DNA of 64,000 nt from contig JAHCVI010000001.1 in assembly GCA_019096155.1 (NCBI GenBank), positions 868,001 through 932,000 on the forward strand. The letters are read 5' to 3'. A program made the translations under genes and the position numbers. The notes under the pieces were generated by a model. The model made no database searches, was not told the DNA's origin, and saw only the letters and a list, made by a program, of their open reading frames with translations. Below, piece after piece: positions 44,221 to 55,637 of this stretch. Every line of letters starts with the position of its first letter. Position 1 is the stretch's first letter. Source of the DNA: Staphylotrichum longicolle. Taxonomy: Eukaryota; Ascomycota; Sordariomycetes; Sordariales; Chaetomiaceae.

Positions 44221-45340
44221 TCAGACAGTCATCCTCCCAAACCCATCCCCTCCTCCCTTTCCCCCTTCATACCTTCCCCAATACAACCCCCTCCTCCCGG
44301 CCCCGGCCAGCCCAAACCTCCCCCCATACCCCGGCCCCTCAGCCTTGAGATACCGGTACGGCATGCTCGGCGGTCCTCCCCACAAAGGCGAGGCGTTGAA
44401 CGCCGACGTCCGGCATTTCCTGCTCGGTTCAACACCCGTCAGCACATTCCCCTCTCCCCACGGGAAGGGTGTGAGTGAGTTTGCAATGTCCTTCTTCGAC
44501 CCGGGGATTGAATGGGGTACTAGTGCAGTTGCAGCGCCATAGCAGAAGCCCCGGTTGGAGGAGTACAGCCGCTAGATCAACCCACAAACGAATAAAGAAT
44601 TCAACATACCAAGCAACCCTCTCCCCCACTCTCCTCCCGGTCTTCACCACCTTCCTCGTCACCCTCTCCACCGCCCTCCGCGCGCGCTGCGCAGGGCCGC
44701 GGCAGTTTGTGTAGGCGTGGTCGAGCAGGCTCTCAGACGAGGGCAATATAGCGGCGCATTTGCGGCAGGTGAGGGCGTCCCTGGGCGGTGGCGCGGGGGC
44801 TGTGGGCGGGATCGAGACTGTCAGGACGGGCGGGTGGGTTAGGATTGGAAGCGGGGACGCTGGAAGGGGAGGGGCCGGCGGGATCGAGATTGTTGTCAGG
44901 ATTGGAGTCAGGGTGAGGGTGAGAGGGGGGGAGGGGGTGGTGGGTTTGGCGGGGGGTTCGGTCGAGACGGCGAGGATGGAGGGTGCGGGTGATCTCGTCG
45001 TTGATGTTGTAGGCGAGGTCGGACGGTTCCGGCTCGAGGCGCTCTGCAGTTTGCGCACTTGCTCGTGGAGGTCGCTAATGTCCCTTTGCTGCTGCATGGT
45101 CACGTCGCTCCAGAAGCGCGCCCAGCCCTCCTAGAACTGGACGCTCTTGGACTGGTCGGGCAGCACGCGGCTGCCGCTGACCGTCATGTTGAAGCAGAGC
45201 CGCGGGAGGTCGAGCGTGGTCCACTGCCGCGAGTGGAAGTCGGGGGCGAAGCGGAGGGTCCGGGTGAGCGGCTTGGGGTGGTCTCCCAGTCTGCTGGGTC
45301 CGCGCGCGCGGGAGACGGTGTCAACGGCGCTTGGTGACAT
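44221..45340 (-). CDS. Hypothetical CCHC-finger-like protein with an in-frame TAG
   Basis: No family recognised. From an ATG at 45340 the frame reads MSPSAVDTVSRARG.. to SKSVQF, then TAG (45133-45131), and continues in the same frame as EGWARFWSDVTMQQQRDISD, a predicted coiled segment. A Pro/Thr-rich linker follows, then CRKC-x12-H-x4-C (ALTCRKCAAIL..DHAYTNC), a CCHC-like finger, and a basic helix. The last exon is in another frame, about 44542 to 44221 (SKKDIANSLTPFPWGEGNVL, SRKCRTSAFNASPLWGGPPS), after an intron ending near CTAG; its donor is uncertain. The TAG may sit at the 3' end of a 51-nt in-frame intron (45181-45131, GTCAGC..TTCTAG) or may be a true nonsense change. Without resolving this the gene could be intact or a pseudogene. 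Confidence 0.5.
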
Positions 45341-46248
45341 GTTTTTGTGGTTGTTATGGCTGAACGAACGGCTGGTCGGCTTGGTGGCTGTGATGCTAGC
45401 AAGTCGGTTGGATTGCTTCCCGCTCGTGGCGGAGTGAATCTGATGGAGCTGATGATGTGGGCAAAAGACTGCGAGTGTTGTCGGTGCCCCTTTGCAGCCA
45501 TGGCAGTTCCTGTCACCCGACGTTGACTTGACGGCGATAGCCCTTTCCTTCGTATCCCTTCCTCTACATAAGTGAGGATGCACCTTGAGGGAAACTGCTC
45601 CCATGCCACCCAGTACCCCTGGTACCAGCGAGTATCTGAGCCACAAACATGCACGTCACACTTTGTCACCAACCACGCTGGAAGACAGGACGACTGCAAG
45701 TCTCTCCATTCTATGGAAACCCTAAAATATATATACAAAAATATTAAGCTGCTGAGTAGCAAGCAATTAGCCCTCCCCTCAAAAAAGAGCCCGCGAGAAG
45801 GGGAGGGAGATGGATCGATCCCACCCATCTGCTCCACACCACCAACCATCTCCAGCCCGATAAGGCACGATCCACACCCAGGGGTAACTGCAGTACCCAT
45901 GTTCGTGAACCAAGACCCCCCAAGCCCCCAATGTGTGTCCGTGCGTGCGTGTGTGTGTGTGTGTGTCTGTGTGTGTCTGTCTGTGTGTGTGTGTGTGTTC
46001 CCCCATGCCCACCTACCCCCAAGTCTCTCATGCCATACCATGCCATGCCCTGCCTGTATCGTCTATAAAAGGAGTGTCATTCGCAAAGCCATGCCCGCCC
46101 GCTTCGCTCGCTCAAAGTCATCATCAGAAGAACCATTAGACCATATACCCGTTCCCTCCCGTTTCAATGACGGAGATGGGAAAAGAAGAGACCAAAATCC
46201 CGGTAGAAGCGAAAACCTCTTTGATTAGTAGCACAGTGGGCCGGCTGC
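45341..46248. other. Region between the hypothetical gene and the GPI protein
   Basis: About 900 bp. Contains the long TG/CTG microsatellite at 45932-45998; open frames across it are repeat artefacts. Confidence 0.45.
45932..45998 (+). repeat. (TG)n microsatellite with TCTG interruptions
   Basis: About 65 bp of alternating TG with a few C substitutions. Likely polymorphic. Confidence 0.85.
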
Positions 46249-47349
46249 TTAGAGCAGCACCACGGCGCCGACGACACCGGCGAAGAGCGCCATCGCGGGG
46301 CCGACAACCTCCCTCCGGTCCGCGCCGGCCGTCGACACCGGCGGCGGCGGGGGTGGTGGTGTTGGAGGGGGCCGGGACGGTGCCCGTGACGGTGACCTTG
46401 GTCGGGAGGATGACGGTGGTGGGCGGCTTGGGGGCCTCGGAGTGGTACACGGTCTGGTGCGCCGAGACGACGACGTTGAGTAGCCCGTGACGGTCTTCTG
46501 CTCCGTGACGGGGACGTTGACGGTCACGGGGACGTTCTCCGTGATGGTGACGGGGATGATGTCGGTGACGGTGTGGATGTCGGTGTTGGTGACGGTGATG
46601 CTGCAAAGGGGAGTTAGAGTGAGTGCGTTGAAAGGGGGGATCGGTGCAGGGGAGGCGGGCTTACGTGTCGGTCTTGGTGACCTTGATGGTCTCGCCCTTG
46701 ACGACGGTGGTGTAGGTGGTCACGGGGCAAGAGATCTAATCCATGTTAGTACTTGCTTGGTGTTGGAGACGCTCGTTGAGGTCGGAGCATACCGTGGTGT
46801 AGACATCAGTCTTCTCGTACTCGGTAGCAACCGAGGTCGTGTAGACAGTCTCGGTCTGCTGGACCTGGGTGACGACGGTCGAGGTCGACGTCCAGGTGAT
46901 CTCCACCGTCGAGCCGCCAACAACCTTGGTCTCGGTCACGGGGCACAGCTCAGTAAGGGTGGTGACAACAACTGGATAGTATGTCAGCAACTGTCTTCTG
47001 TGAGTGTAAGTAATCTGTGGGAATGCCTACCAGCTCCGGTCGTCTTGGTTACTGGGGGCGCCGTCTTGGTGATGATAACGGTGGTGGGGATGGCCGTCTT
47101 GACCGTGCTGGTCGTGGTGTAGGTGGTCGTGTAGGTGTGGCCGGGCTCGGTGACCGTCTCGGTGGTGGGGCAGACGGTGGTGTAAGTCACGACGACCTCG
47201 GTCGTCACCGTCTCGCAGTCGGGCTCGGGCTGGGGCTGGGGCTTCTCATGCCCGTACGTCCGGTCAACCAGTTCCCGCTCTCCACGGGGAGGGAGGTTGG
47301 CGGCCAGGGCCGAGGCCGCGAGGGCGAGGAGTGAAAATGCCGCCTTCAT
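46249..47349 (-). CDS. GPI-anchored Thr/Val-rich cell-wall protein
   Basis: Secreted wall or adhesin-like protein. Four exons: 47349-47031, 46971-46793, 46735-46665 and 46600-46249. Signal peptide MKAAFSLLALAASALA, then a Thr/Val/Pro-rich stalk with repeated TYTTVCP / TELCPVTET / ISCPVTTYTT motifs that space single cysteines, suited to O-mannosylation. The C-terminus is a typical GPI signal: a small-residue region (STAGADRREVVG) followed by PAMALFAGVVGAVVLL and stop. In the last exon the frame joining both ends turns abruptly Arg/Pro-rich between about 46475 and 46345, whereas a neighbouring frame there reads NVVVSAHQTVYHSEAPKPPT and VTVTGTVPAPSNTTT, matching the stalk. This suggests a compensating pair of frameshifts. 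The continuous frame stays open, so a gene finder would not flag it. Confidence 0.75.
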
Positions 47350-50300
47350 TGTGTATGTGTGGGGTGTCTAATGACAACGACTGTGGATGTAGCGAAGGTT
47401 TTGGGATGAACTGGTGGAACCAGGATCTTCAGGCACGAGGCAGGTGAGCGAGGGAACCTTAGCGAACGGTTGGTATTGGGAGAACCCAGAAAGCCGGCGA
47501 TGAGGAAGCTGGATGGAGAGAGATGGCAACAGAGGGCCCGGGAGGTGGGATGTTTATACACGGCGAGTGTCACCTCGGGCACGACCTCGAGTGAGGAGAG
47601 TTGTGGTACGGTGGGGTTGGGGATGACATCTTGCTGCTGTCCAACAGCAGCTTGAGACAATTCCATCTGGCCTGCATGGAGCTGGCCATGGTGGGATGGC
47701 GGGTGGAGATCAGAGGGATCAGTGGTCGCGAGGATTGGGCCGATGGGGCTCTCTTCCCGGAATCGCGAGGTTGGGCAGACCCCCCGGCTGTGAGACTGAA
47801 GCGGAAGTTGGTCCAAGGCCGACGGTACCGTGCATGCAGACAATCTGTGCCCAGTGGTTGGCCCAGCCAGGCCGTTGTTGGCCGTGCAGCGCAATATCCA
47901 GGAGGCGAACAACACGCCCCCCGGCTGTCAGATCTCCACGCAACCGAGTGAACACACCTCGAGTGGAGATGATCGTGCTCGCTGGGGAGGGGCGCGGGGG
48001 AGGGGGGGTGGACACCATCCGTAGGGCCGTTCTCCCTACACTACTCCTTGGTACGGAGCTCGAGAAAAGAACCGACTGCCTGCGCACATCTCGAACTGCC
48101 ACCGGATACGACACAGCCCGTAACACAACCGAGTTCGTTCAGCAACCGTCCCGCGCCGGTTTTGTGTTTTCAAGCTCTCACGGAGGGAGGCACAGGAGGT
48201 CCTGCACGGAGCAAGCATAGCTCAGCCATCGTCCCCCAAATCCCGCTGACAGCGGCAGTGGCCTGTTCGATAGACCCTGTTCTGGAAGAAGAAACAAATC
48301 GGCAAGCTCCACTGGCTTGTCAGCACCTTGTGCGTGTTGTGCCTGGCCGGGAGTGGAGTGCCGTCGTCTGCAGTCAAAGTTGGCGTTGTGGGGGGTGGAC
48401 AAGGACCCCTGGACAAGGCCATGACCTGAGTGGTTGCCGGGCCCACCACACCGCGAACCAACCCCGGTACGGGCCCCTGGCGATGATGTCGGCGCTGCTG
48501 GGCGATGACGATAAGCCTGCCAAGCCAGCGTGCCCCCTGTTGGTCTTCCTTGGCTCGGTTTGACGTGTTTCTGGCAACGACCAGACCTCAGTGTCGACCG
48601 GCCCGATCACTGGCCATCTTCAGTGGGGACGGTTCCTAAATCTGGGAACAGCACTGCCGGATTTGTCGTATCGCTGCCTGAGCTGGAAGCTTCTTTTGGC
48701 AAAGACGAAGGCGTCCAGCACGGTTCAGCTTGTCCGGGTTCTGGCATGTGCAGACCCCGCTGGGGGACAGCTCAGAAGTGCTTTTCACAGGTCACGGTCA
48801 ATACACTATTGGGTGGAGGTTGAGCTCGATACGGTGATGGTGGCGGGCGGGCAGAGCAGCGACCTGGGGAAGAAGCCCGTTCGACGACGCAGCAACCCGG
48901 GCACGACAGACCGCCAGAGCGGGCAAGCGGTCACGGTCGGCCTGGAGAGGTTGTTTTCGCGGCTGTGTTGCCCGGCAGCCGGCCAGTTCGACTGATGATC
49001 GACTGCTGCTCTGCGCGAAATCCGAACTGTGCGTCCCAACAGAGACAGCAGAAAACCAAAAAGCAAGCTAAGGTCTGCAAAAACTGGCGTGGGCAAGGAC
49101 CCTCCCGCAGCAGCCCGCGCGATCTGCACTTTCGGCACACTGACGTGGAGGCAGCTCCGTCCGAGAGCGCGAAAGTCGACCTCTCAGAGCGCAGAAGCGC
49201 ACCTGCAGCCCAAGACGTAATCCACTCGACGAGGGCCACAATCCGATATTAACAGACGGCGCTCGTTCCTGCCTTGGGTAGGTGGTTGCACCACGCCCAA
49301 GCCAGGCTGCAACGTGCCATATCAGACCACCCCAAAAGCGCCGATGAGGGGTTGCAGTGCTTGTCTGCAGCTGGGATTTGTGGCGTCATTGAAGACAGAA
49401 AAAAACAAAGCCAAGTCTCGAGGGCAACCATGGTCAGCCCCGGCGACGGACGGTGAGGGGCCAAGGAGCTGCAGCCCTGCACCTGCAGTCAGATCCGATC
49501 GCGTGGGCTGGGAGGGGCCCCGATGTTTGCCAAGGTCACCAGGCGCCGTCCCACAACCTCACCGAATATTCCGTGCTTCTGCTTGTCACCTCCACCTCGG
49601 AACTGGGGACCTTGGCCCCGGCTGTGGACTCAAGCCGTCCGCGGTGATACCTTACCTCAAAGGCATTCAACCAGCAGCCATGGAGTACCTTGCGCAAACT
49701 GGGCTTCTGCAAACACGACCAGAGCAACGCTCGTGTCCTGTGCTAAGGGACTAAGTGTCTGGCAGCAATTGGCTCGTGAGTGAACGGTCTGCGGTATAAC
49801 CCAACCGCTGCCTTCTACTGGTTGTCCACGGGTTGCATCGGCCGGCCAGCGCAGAATCAAACGAGGAAAAAAAAATCCCCATCCGGTTTTATCGCGCTGT
49901 CTCGAGGCTCACAAGCCAGTTCGGGAGACTGAACCGATCGACGTCTCTTGTGCCCCGTTTTGCCACCACCGAGCCATCCGAAGCAGCGGCCACATGGAGA
50001 GAAGAGACGAACTCAGACCGGACAAGCTCAGATCTTTGGGGCCTTCACAAGATCGTCCCAACAAGCTCCACAGGTTCTCCGCTGTTTTGAACTTTTGTGC
50101 CTGGCCTCGACCGCTGCCTGGGAAACACAAGCGGGCGACGCAGCGCGACCTGGTGGTGCTGTCGAGCGAGCACGAGAACTACCCGTGAGGTGTGTTTCAA
50201 CAATTTGCTGCTAAGAGTGGTCGGGGAATTGCCCACAGACAACGCCGTGTCTGCTGTTCGCACCTGTGTCATGTGCCATCGTGCAGCCGTTGAAGAAACT

Positions 50301-51493
50301 CGAAAGAGGAAATCCAAGCTTCAAGCCAGGGCTGAGACGAACGGATGGCACGCGCGGTGCCTGGCATTAGTGGGGCTGGGCTGGATCCACAATTCCCGAG
50401 CCAACCCCGGTGCCTGCCTTGTGGGGGACAGTGTCTGTCTCCTCAATTTCTTCCCCACGAATTGATCCAAGCTCCTGATGCTCACAACGTTTGCAAACCC
50501 AACAACAACTCCCGAAGCTCACGAACGGGTCCTTGCTCCGACCAAGCAGTTCCGTGAGATCCTTCTCCTCGGCCGGCCCCTGCTGGGAAATGCCAAAGGC
50601 CCACAATCCCACACGTCCCAGGACCTAAATGCGCCAATGTTGAGGATTCAGGTTTTGCGATAACCCTAGCGGGTGTTCGGCATCCCTCGGTTGTGACTGG
50701 TGGTTGTGCTGGGAAATCATGATGCAATTACATCTATTCGTTTTCCAGACCAGCGCCGATCTCGCCTGATCTTGCAAGGCAGCAGAAATGTTCAGGTTTC
50801 CCCTGCCGTCCCACCCGACAAAGACCGGATTGACACCCAGCATGGGAACCAATCGAGTAAGCCACAACGGTCTTGCATTTTCCCTCCGACCGTTGCATCC
50901 AGCATTGGCCCCTTTGACATGCCAAAGTTCAGACCTAGACGCCTGTCGTATCATCACATGAATCCAGGTTGATCTCATAATTGCTACAATACGATGCCGG
51001 TGGATGGTATCATGTCGTGTTACCGCTTTGGGATCTCGTTTCCACCGCCCCATCCGCGCCGCTCTCAGGACTCGTCGGCCGGCACCAACTGCGCTCTGAT
51101 GCTAATTGCGCGAAATCACCATCCGAAGACGCGCAATGGAATACGATAACCTTATAGCTTGTCGCCAGGTCTCCCCGGCTGGTCGCCTCCATTCGGCTGT
51201 GACGCTCCCGAGTGCCGGGTGGAGGAGAGGAAGTCAGTTGGGACCGAATATCGAGGCCAGCAGCACCAGCTGCGTGTTTCACCCGCCAGCCAACGCGGAG
51301 ATGAACGCCGGCGTAGGTATGTGAGTCATACGTCCCTCGTCAATACTCCGTACCTCGAAAAGATAGCGGCACAGGCACACCAAGGGCATTGTGCGGAACC
51401 CTGCATCGCCCTGCAGCCAGCGCACGCGATCACAACCAAGGCGCGGCGACTTCGTTTAGCTTCCGAACCAGCCACCATATCCAGCTCGATTTG

Positions 51494-51889
51494 TCAACCA
51501 TACGCAGGCTCGAGGCAGGCTTCGGGACGTATCCGTCTTCCTACCACTTTCTGCGAACCAAGGGTTTCTTCTTCGAAGTCACTCAAAATAGCTTGTTTGA
51601 ACTTCGTGCTCGGCACTTCAACCTCGTTTTCGGACGGTCGAGATGTCTTGTTCGTGGGATGAGATGATTCACTTCTCAAATCATGGGTTCCTTGTTCTCC
51701 AATGTCGACAATCCGAGGAGCATTTATGCTGGGTACAGCTCTTATGAGACGAAACTCTTGGGGGTTTGGTAAGCCGGGGACTGTCTCATTGAGCAACCAT
51801 GCTGTCGAAGGGCGCTGCCACTCGGGCCATTGTGGCTCCGGCGAACTGTTCATTCTTGGATTTTGGCAGATGATGTAGCCAGTAGGCAT
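51494..51889 (-). other. Possible orphan open frame
   Basis: From an ATG at 51889 the minus strand encodes about 131 aa with balanced composition (MPTGYIICQNPRMN.., PEPQWPEWQRPSTAWLLNET, KFKQAILSDFEEETLGSQ). The frame is open for 12 more codons upstream (YYKQVGVDETW). No signal peptide, domain or clear splice partner. It overlaps frames on the other strand that also look plausible, so support is weak. Confidence 0.15.
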
Positions 51890-52019
51890 CCAAGTCTCGT
51901 CCACCCCGACTTGTTTGTAATACAAGGTAAACTCTCACGCTTTTCCGTGGCCATTCAATGAAGACCTCTCTCGAGTCGCTCTCAAGAGTCGTTGTCTTTG
52001 CTGGAGAGGGGCGAATTGG

Positions 52020-52024
52020 CCAAT
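52020..52024 (+). promoter_or_regulatory. CCAAT box upstream of ADE5,7
   Basis: GGCCAATCA context, about 150 bp before the start codon, fits the CCAAT-binding complex consensus. Activity is inferred from position only. Confidence 0.35.
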
Positions 52025-52173
52025 CACAGCCGGGCCTTCGATAACAGGTCCGAAATCGCGGGGGAGGGGCACTAAAATGTCACCCCAGGAAATTTTCCCA
52101 CGCTTGGGCACAACTGGAGGAGGGGCACGATGCTGGGAAGAACAAGACCGATCAGATTTGACCCTGCCTGAAC

Positions 52174-54540
52174 ATGTCGTCGTCTCTGCGAATCCTCCTT
52201 ATTGGCAACGGCGGCCGCGAGCACGCCCTGGCCTGGAAGCTCGCGCAGTCGCCGCTGGTCGAGTCCATCATCGCCGTGCCCGGCAACGGAGGCACTGCTC
52301 GCGTGCCCAAGGTCACCAACAACGAGTCCGTCGCCGCCGACAACTACCCGGCTCTTGTCGAGCTCGCCCAGAAGAATGGCGTCAATCTCGTCGTCCCGGG
52401 CCCTGAGGCGCCCCTGGTCGACGGCGTCGAGGGCTTCTTCCGCGACGCCGGCATCCCCGTTTTCGGGCCCTCCAAGGACGCCGCCCGCATGGAGGGCAGC
52501 AAGACCTTCTCCAAGGACTTCATGAAGAAGCACAACATCCCCACCGCCGCCTACGAGAACTTCTCCGACTACGACAAGGCCGTCCAGTACCTCAAGACCG
52601 TCGGCCACAGCGTCGTCATCAAGGCCACCGGCCTGGCCGCCGGCAAGGGCGTGATAATCCCGCAGTCGCAGGAGGAGGCCCTGCAGGCCCTCAAGGAGAT
52701 TATGCTGGACAAGGCGTTCGGTTCGGCTGGCGACGAGGTCGTCATTGAGGAGTTCCTGACCGGCGACGAGCTGAGCATCCTGTCCTTCTGCGACGGCACC
52801 ACCATCAAGTCCCTGCCCCCGGCCCAGGACCACAAGCGCATCGGCGAGGGCGACACCGGCCTCAACACCGGCGGCATGGGCTGCTACGCACCCACCAAGC
52901 TCGCCACGCCCCAGCTGATTGCCCGCATGGAGCGCGAGATCCTCCAGCCCACCATCGACGGCATGCGCAAGGACGGCTTCCCCTTCCGCGGCTGCCTCTT
53001 CACCGGCGTCATGGTCGCGCCGGATGGCACCCCCAAGGTGCTCGAGTACAACGTCCGCTTTGGCGACCCGGAGACGCAGACGGTGCTTCCGCTGCTCGAG
53101 TCGGACCTGGCAAAGATTATGTACGCCTGCGCTGGTCCTGTCCCGTACCTCGAGGACATTCCGGTCAAGGTGTCAAACAAGTTCAGCACGACCGTGGTTG
53201 TTGCCGCCCCCGGCTACCCCGAGTCGTACCCCAAGAACATCCCCATGCAGGTCGCGGACGCGCCCGATGGTATCAACATTTTCCACGCCGGCACCAAGCT
53301 CTCTGGCGACCAGCTCCTGAGCTCGGGCGGCCGTGTCATTGCCGCTACCGCTGTTGGCGACTCCCTCCGCGCCGCCGTCGACAAGGCCTATGAGGGCGTG
53401 AAGCTCATCAACTTTGACGGCATGTATTTCCGCAAGGATATTGCCCACCGCGCCTTCCGCAAGACCGATGCAGCCGACGGCAAGCTCACCTACGCCCAGT
53501 CCGGCGTCAGCATCGACGCCGGCAACGAGCTCGTCGACCGCATCAAGGCCGCCGTCGCCACCACCCGCCGCCCCGGCGCCGACGCCATCATCGGCGGGTT
53601 TGGAGGCGAGGTCGACCTCTCGGCCGCCGGCCACCCCGGTGCGCCCATAATCGTCGGCGCCATCGACGGCGTCGGCACCAAGCTCATTATCGCCCAGAAG
53701 ATGAACAAGCACGACACCGTCGGCATCGACCTCGTCGCCATGAACGTCAACGACCTCGTCGTCCAGGGCGCCGAGCCCTTCATGTTCCTCGACTACTACG
53801 GCTGCTCGCGCCTCGATGTCGCCGTCGCCACCTCGTTCGTCGAGGGTGTCGCCAAGGGTTGCATTCAAGCCGGCTGCGCCCTCGTCGGTGGCGAGACCGC
53901 CGAGATGCCCGACCTCTACACGGGCGACGACTACGACGCCGCCGGCGCCGCCATCGGCGTCATGAAGGCCGCCCAGCGCCTGCCCCGCAAGGACGCCATG
54001 GTCCCCGGCGACGTCCTCATCGGCCTCGCCTCGTCGGGCGTCCACTCCAATGGCTTCTCCCTCGTCCGCAAGATCGTCGCCACCCGCGGCGTCGCCTACA
54101 CCGACCCCTGCCCTTGGGACGAGTCCTCTTCTCTCGGTGAAGCCCTCCTGACGCCCACTAAAATCTATGTCAAGCCTCTGCTGGCCGCGCTCAAGGAGAC
54201 GGGTGACGCCGTCAAGGGCATGGCGCACATCACGGGCGGCGGGCTGACGGAGAATGTGCCGCGCATGCTGCCCAAGGCGCTCGCGGCCGAGATTGACGTC
54301 GGCAGCTGGGAGGTGCCGGGCGTATTTAGGTGGCTGGGCAAGTCGGTCGAGCCGGCCGAGATGGCCAGGGCGTTCAACAATGGGCTGGGCATGGTGGTCG
54401 CCGTCGAGGCCGGCCGGGCGGAAGAGGTGGTGAAGGTGTTGGAGAAGGAGGGCGAGAGGGTGTGGACTGTCGGACGGTTGGTGGAGAGGGCTGAGGGCGG
54501 GGAGGGGTGCGTGCTCAAGGGCTTGGAGAAGTGGGCTTAG
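52174..54540 (+). CDS. ADE5,7: Bifunctional GAR synthetase / AIR synthetase (ADE5,7)
   Basis: Catalyses steps two and five of purine synthesis: glycinamide ribonucleotide synthetase and aminoimidazole ribonucleotide synthetase. One intronless exon, 788 aa, the usual size of the fungal fusion (without the GAR transformylase domain found in animals). The GARS half covers about 1-430: LRILLIGNGGREHALAWKLA, VPGPEAPLVDG, GLAAGKGVIIPQ, GGMGCYAPTKLATP and LEYNVRFGDPETQ (ATP-grasp). The AIRS half runs from about 440: PGADAIIGGFGGEVDLS, IDGVGTKLIIAQ, GIDLVAMNVNDLVVQGAEP, GCALVGGETAEMPDLY, and SGVHSNGFSLVRKI. All key blocks are intact. Start fits MSSSLRILLIGNGG with the glycine-rich loop right after it. 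Confidence 0.98.
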   Translation: MSSSLRILLIGNGGREHALAWKLAQSPLVESIIAVPGNGGTARVPKVTNNESVAADNYPALVELAQKNGVNLVVPGPEAPLVDGVEGFFRDAGIPVFGPSKDAARMEGSKTFSKDFMKKHNIPTAAYENFSDYDKAVQYLKTVGHSVVIKATGLAAGKGVIIPQSQEEALQALKEIMLDKAFGSAGDEVVIEEFLTGDELSILSFCDGTTIKSLPPAQDHKRIGEGDTGLNTGGMGCYAPTKLATPQLIARMEREILQPTIDGMRKDGFPFRGCLFTGVMVAPDGTPKVLEYNVRFGDPETQTVLPLLESDLAKIMYACAGPVPYLEDIPVKVSNKFSTTVVVAAPGYPESYPKNIPMQVADAPDGINIFHAGTKLSGDQLLSSGGRVIAATAVGDSLRAAVDKAYEGVKLINFDGMYFRKDIAHRAFRKTDAADGKLTYAQSGVSIDAGNELVDRIKAAVATTRRPGADAIIGGFGGEVDLSAAGHPGAPIIVGAIDGVGTKLIIAQKMNKHDTVGIDLVAMNVNDLVVQGAEPFMFLDYYGCSRLDVAVATSFVEGVAKGCIQAGCALVGGETAEMPDLYTGDDYDAAGAAIGVMKAAQRLPRKDAMVPGDVLIGLASSGVHSNGFSLVRKIVATRGVAYTDPCPWDESSSLGEALLTPTKIYVKPLLAALKETGDAVKGMAHITGGGLTENVPRMLPKALAAEIDVGSWEVPGVFRWLGKSVEPAEMARAFNNGLGMVVAVEAGRAEEVVKVLEKEGERVWTVGRLVERAEGGEGCVLKGLEKWA

Positions 54541-55637
54541 TGGGTGGTTAGCGGTCGGTGATGGGTTGAGGGCGCGGGAAAAGAGGTGTTACGGTTGATA
54601 GAGGCAAAATAGAGTTTATAAGGTCTTGGGTTGGGCTTCGATGGTTTACCTGCTGGTATTTCGCATGAACGTGATGTTGTGATGCAACAGGCGAGCTGTG
54701 TAGCCTGGTAGTCTGCAGCGTGATGTCTCTGGCGGAAGAATAGGGGGTTGTTTGTCTTTTCATTGACCCCCTGTCCTTTGCTGGCGATCTCTGAATGTAG
54801 ACTACGCAATCCGTTGACAACCAACCCACAAGAGTGATTTCTCTCCATCGTATATAGTACTCCGGTGACGGCGTTGGGGTGGTCGGGACTCGAGGTATTC
54901 CTGGTACTGGGGACCATTGTCGACCTAAGCCTGGAGCATACCATCATGGCATTGGGCTCCTTCCCCAGCTGATGTATTCCGGAAAACTTTAGAGCACGCC
55001 ATAATGGTCCTGCTGATATGTTGTAGCTTCTTGCTTTCTCTACTTAATGTGAGGTTTTTTGAACATGTTTTGCGCGGGTATGGATATTGCCTGAGGACTG
55101 TGGAGACAGTGGGTGGTGTTTTGGGAATTTTGTGGACAACTCACTACCTGACTTGCGTCTCTTTCTACATAGTCTCAACGCCTCTTGAAACACTTGTTTA
55201 TCTGACGGTGTAACTGTTTTAACAATGTTTTTTATTCGTAAAACCTGCCTTTGTGGGTTTGGTGACGGGTTGATGCTCTAGACTGGCCGCATTTTGTACC
55301 TGGCCACCTCCTGTCTAAACTACCTAGGTAGTCAGGCCTGATAACATCTCCGGATCAGACTTTAAAATTAGGGCGTTACTTTCGGCAAACTGTTGTTCTA
55401 TTGATAGATGAGACTTGGTGAAATGGCGTGGGAGATAGATGGGAGATTCTTTTGGGCTCCAACTACCTTATCGATCTCACTTTGATCTACAGGAAAATGT
55501 CTTCCCACAGTTTCACTCCGCCTGGATGGCATGTGACATGATGTGTGAAGGAAAAGACTTTATTTCCGGACGACCTGCAACGCCTTATGACGCTTCTGGT
55601 CATGTGACAATGCCTTTGTTTGGACAGGAAACGGTCC
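54541..55637. other. Convergent region ADE5,7/STAND-like gene, AT-richer
   Basis: 1.1 kb holding the two 3' ends. The part from about 54960 to 55480 is visibly more AT-rich than the rest of the window. A hydrophobic 69-codon frame at 55004-55213 has no supporting context. This could be ordinary 3' sequence or the remnant of a mutated repeat. Confidence 0.4.

Larger units (their letters stand above)
47350..52173. other. Long gene-poor stretch upstream of ADE5,7
   Basis: 4.8 kb without a convincing gene, unusually long for this window. Frames of 100-170 codons exist on both strands but lack domains, splice context and natural composition. Base composition is mixed rather than AT-rich, so no sign of strong RIP. 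A CCAAT box lies at 52020-52024, about 150 bp before the ADE5,7 start. The most protein-like frame is listed separately at 51494-51889. Confidence 0.5.

Noticed and set aside
45932..46046. Cys/Val-rich and Thr/His-rich frames over the TG microsatellite
   Set aside because: Pure products of the dinucleotide repeat.
53173..54228. 351-codon frame antisense to the AIRS half of ADE5,7
   Set aside because: Asp/Gly/Val-rich shadow of a conserved enzyme; no independent support.
55004..55213. 69-codon hydrophobic frame that could be a small membrane protein
   Set aside because: Lies in an AT-richer 3' region, no promoter or splice context, and low-information composition.
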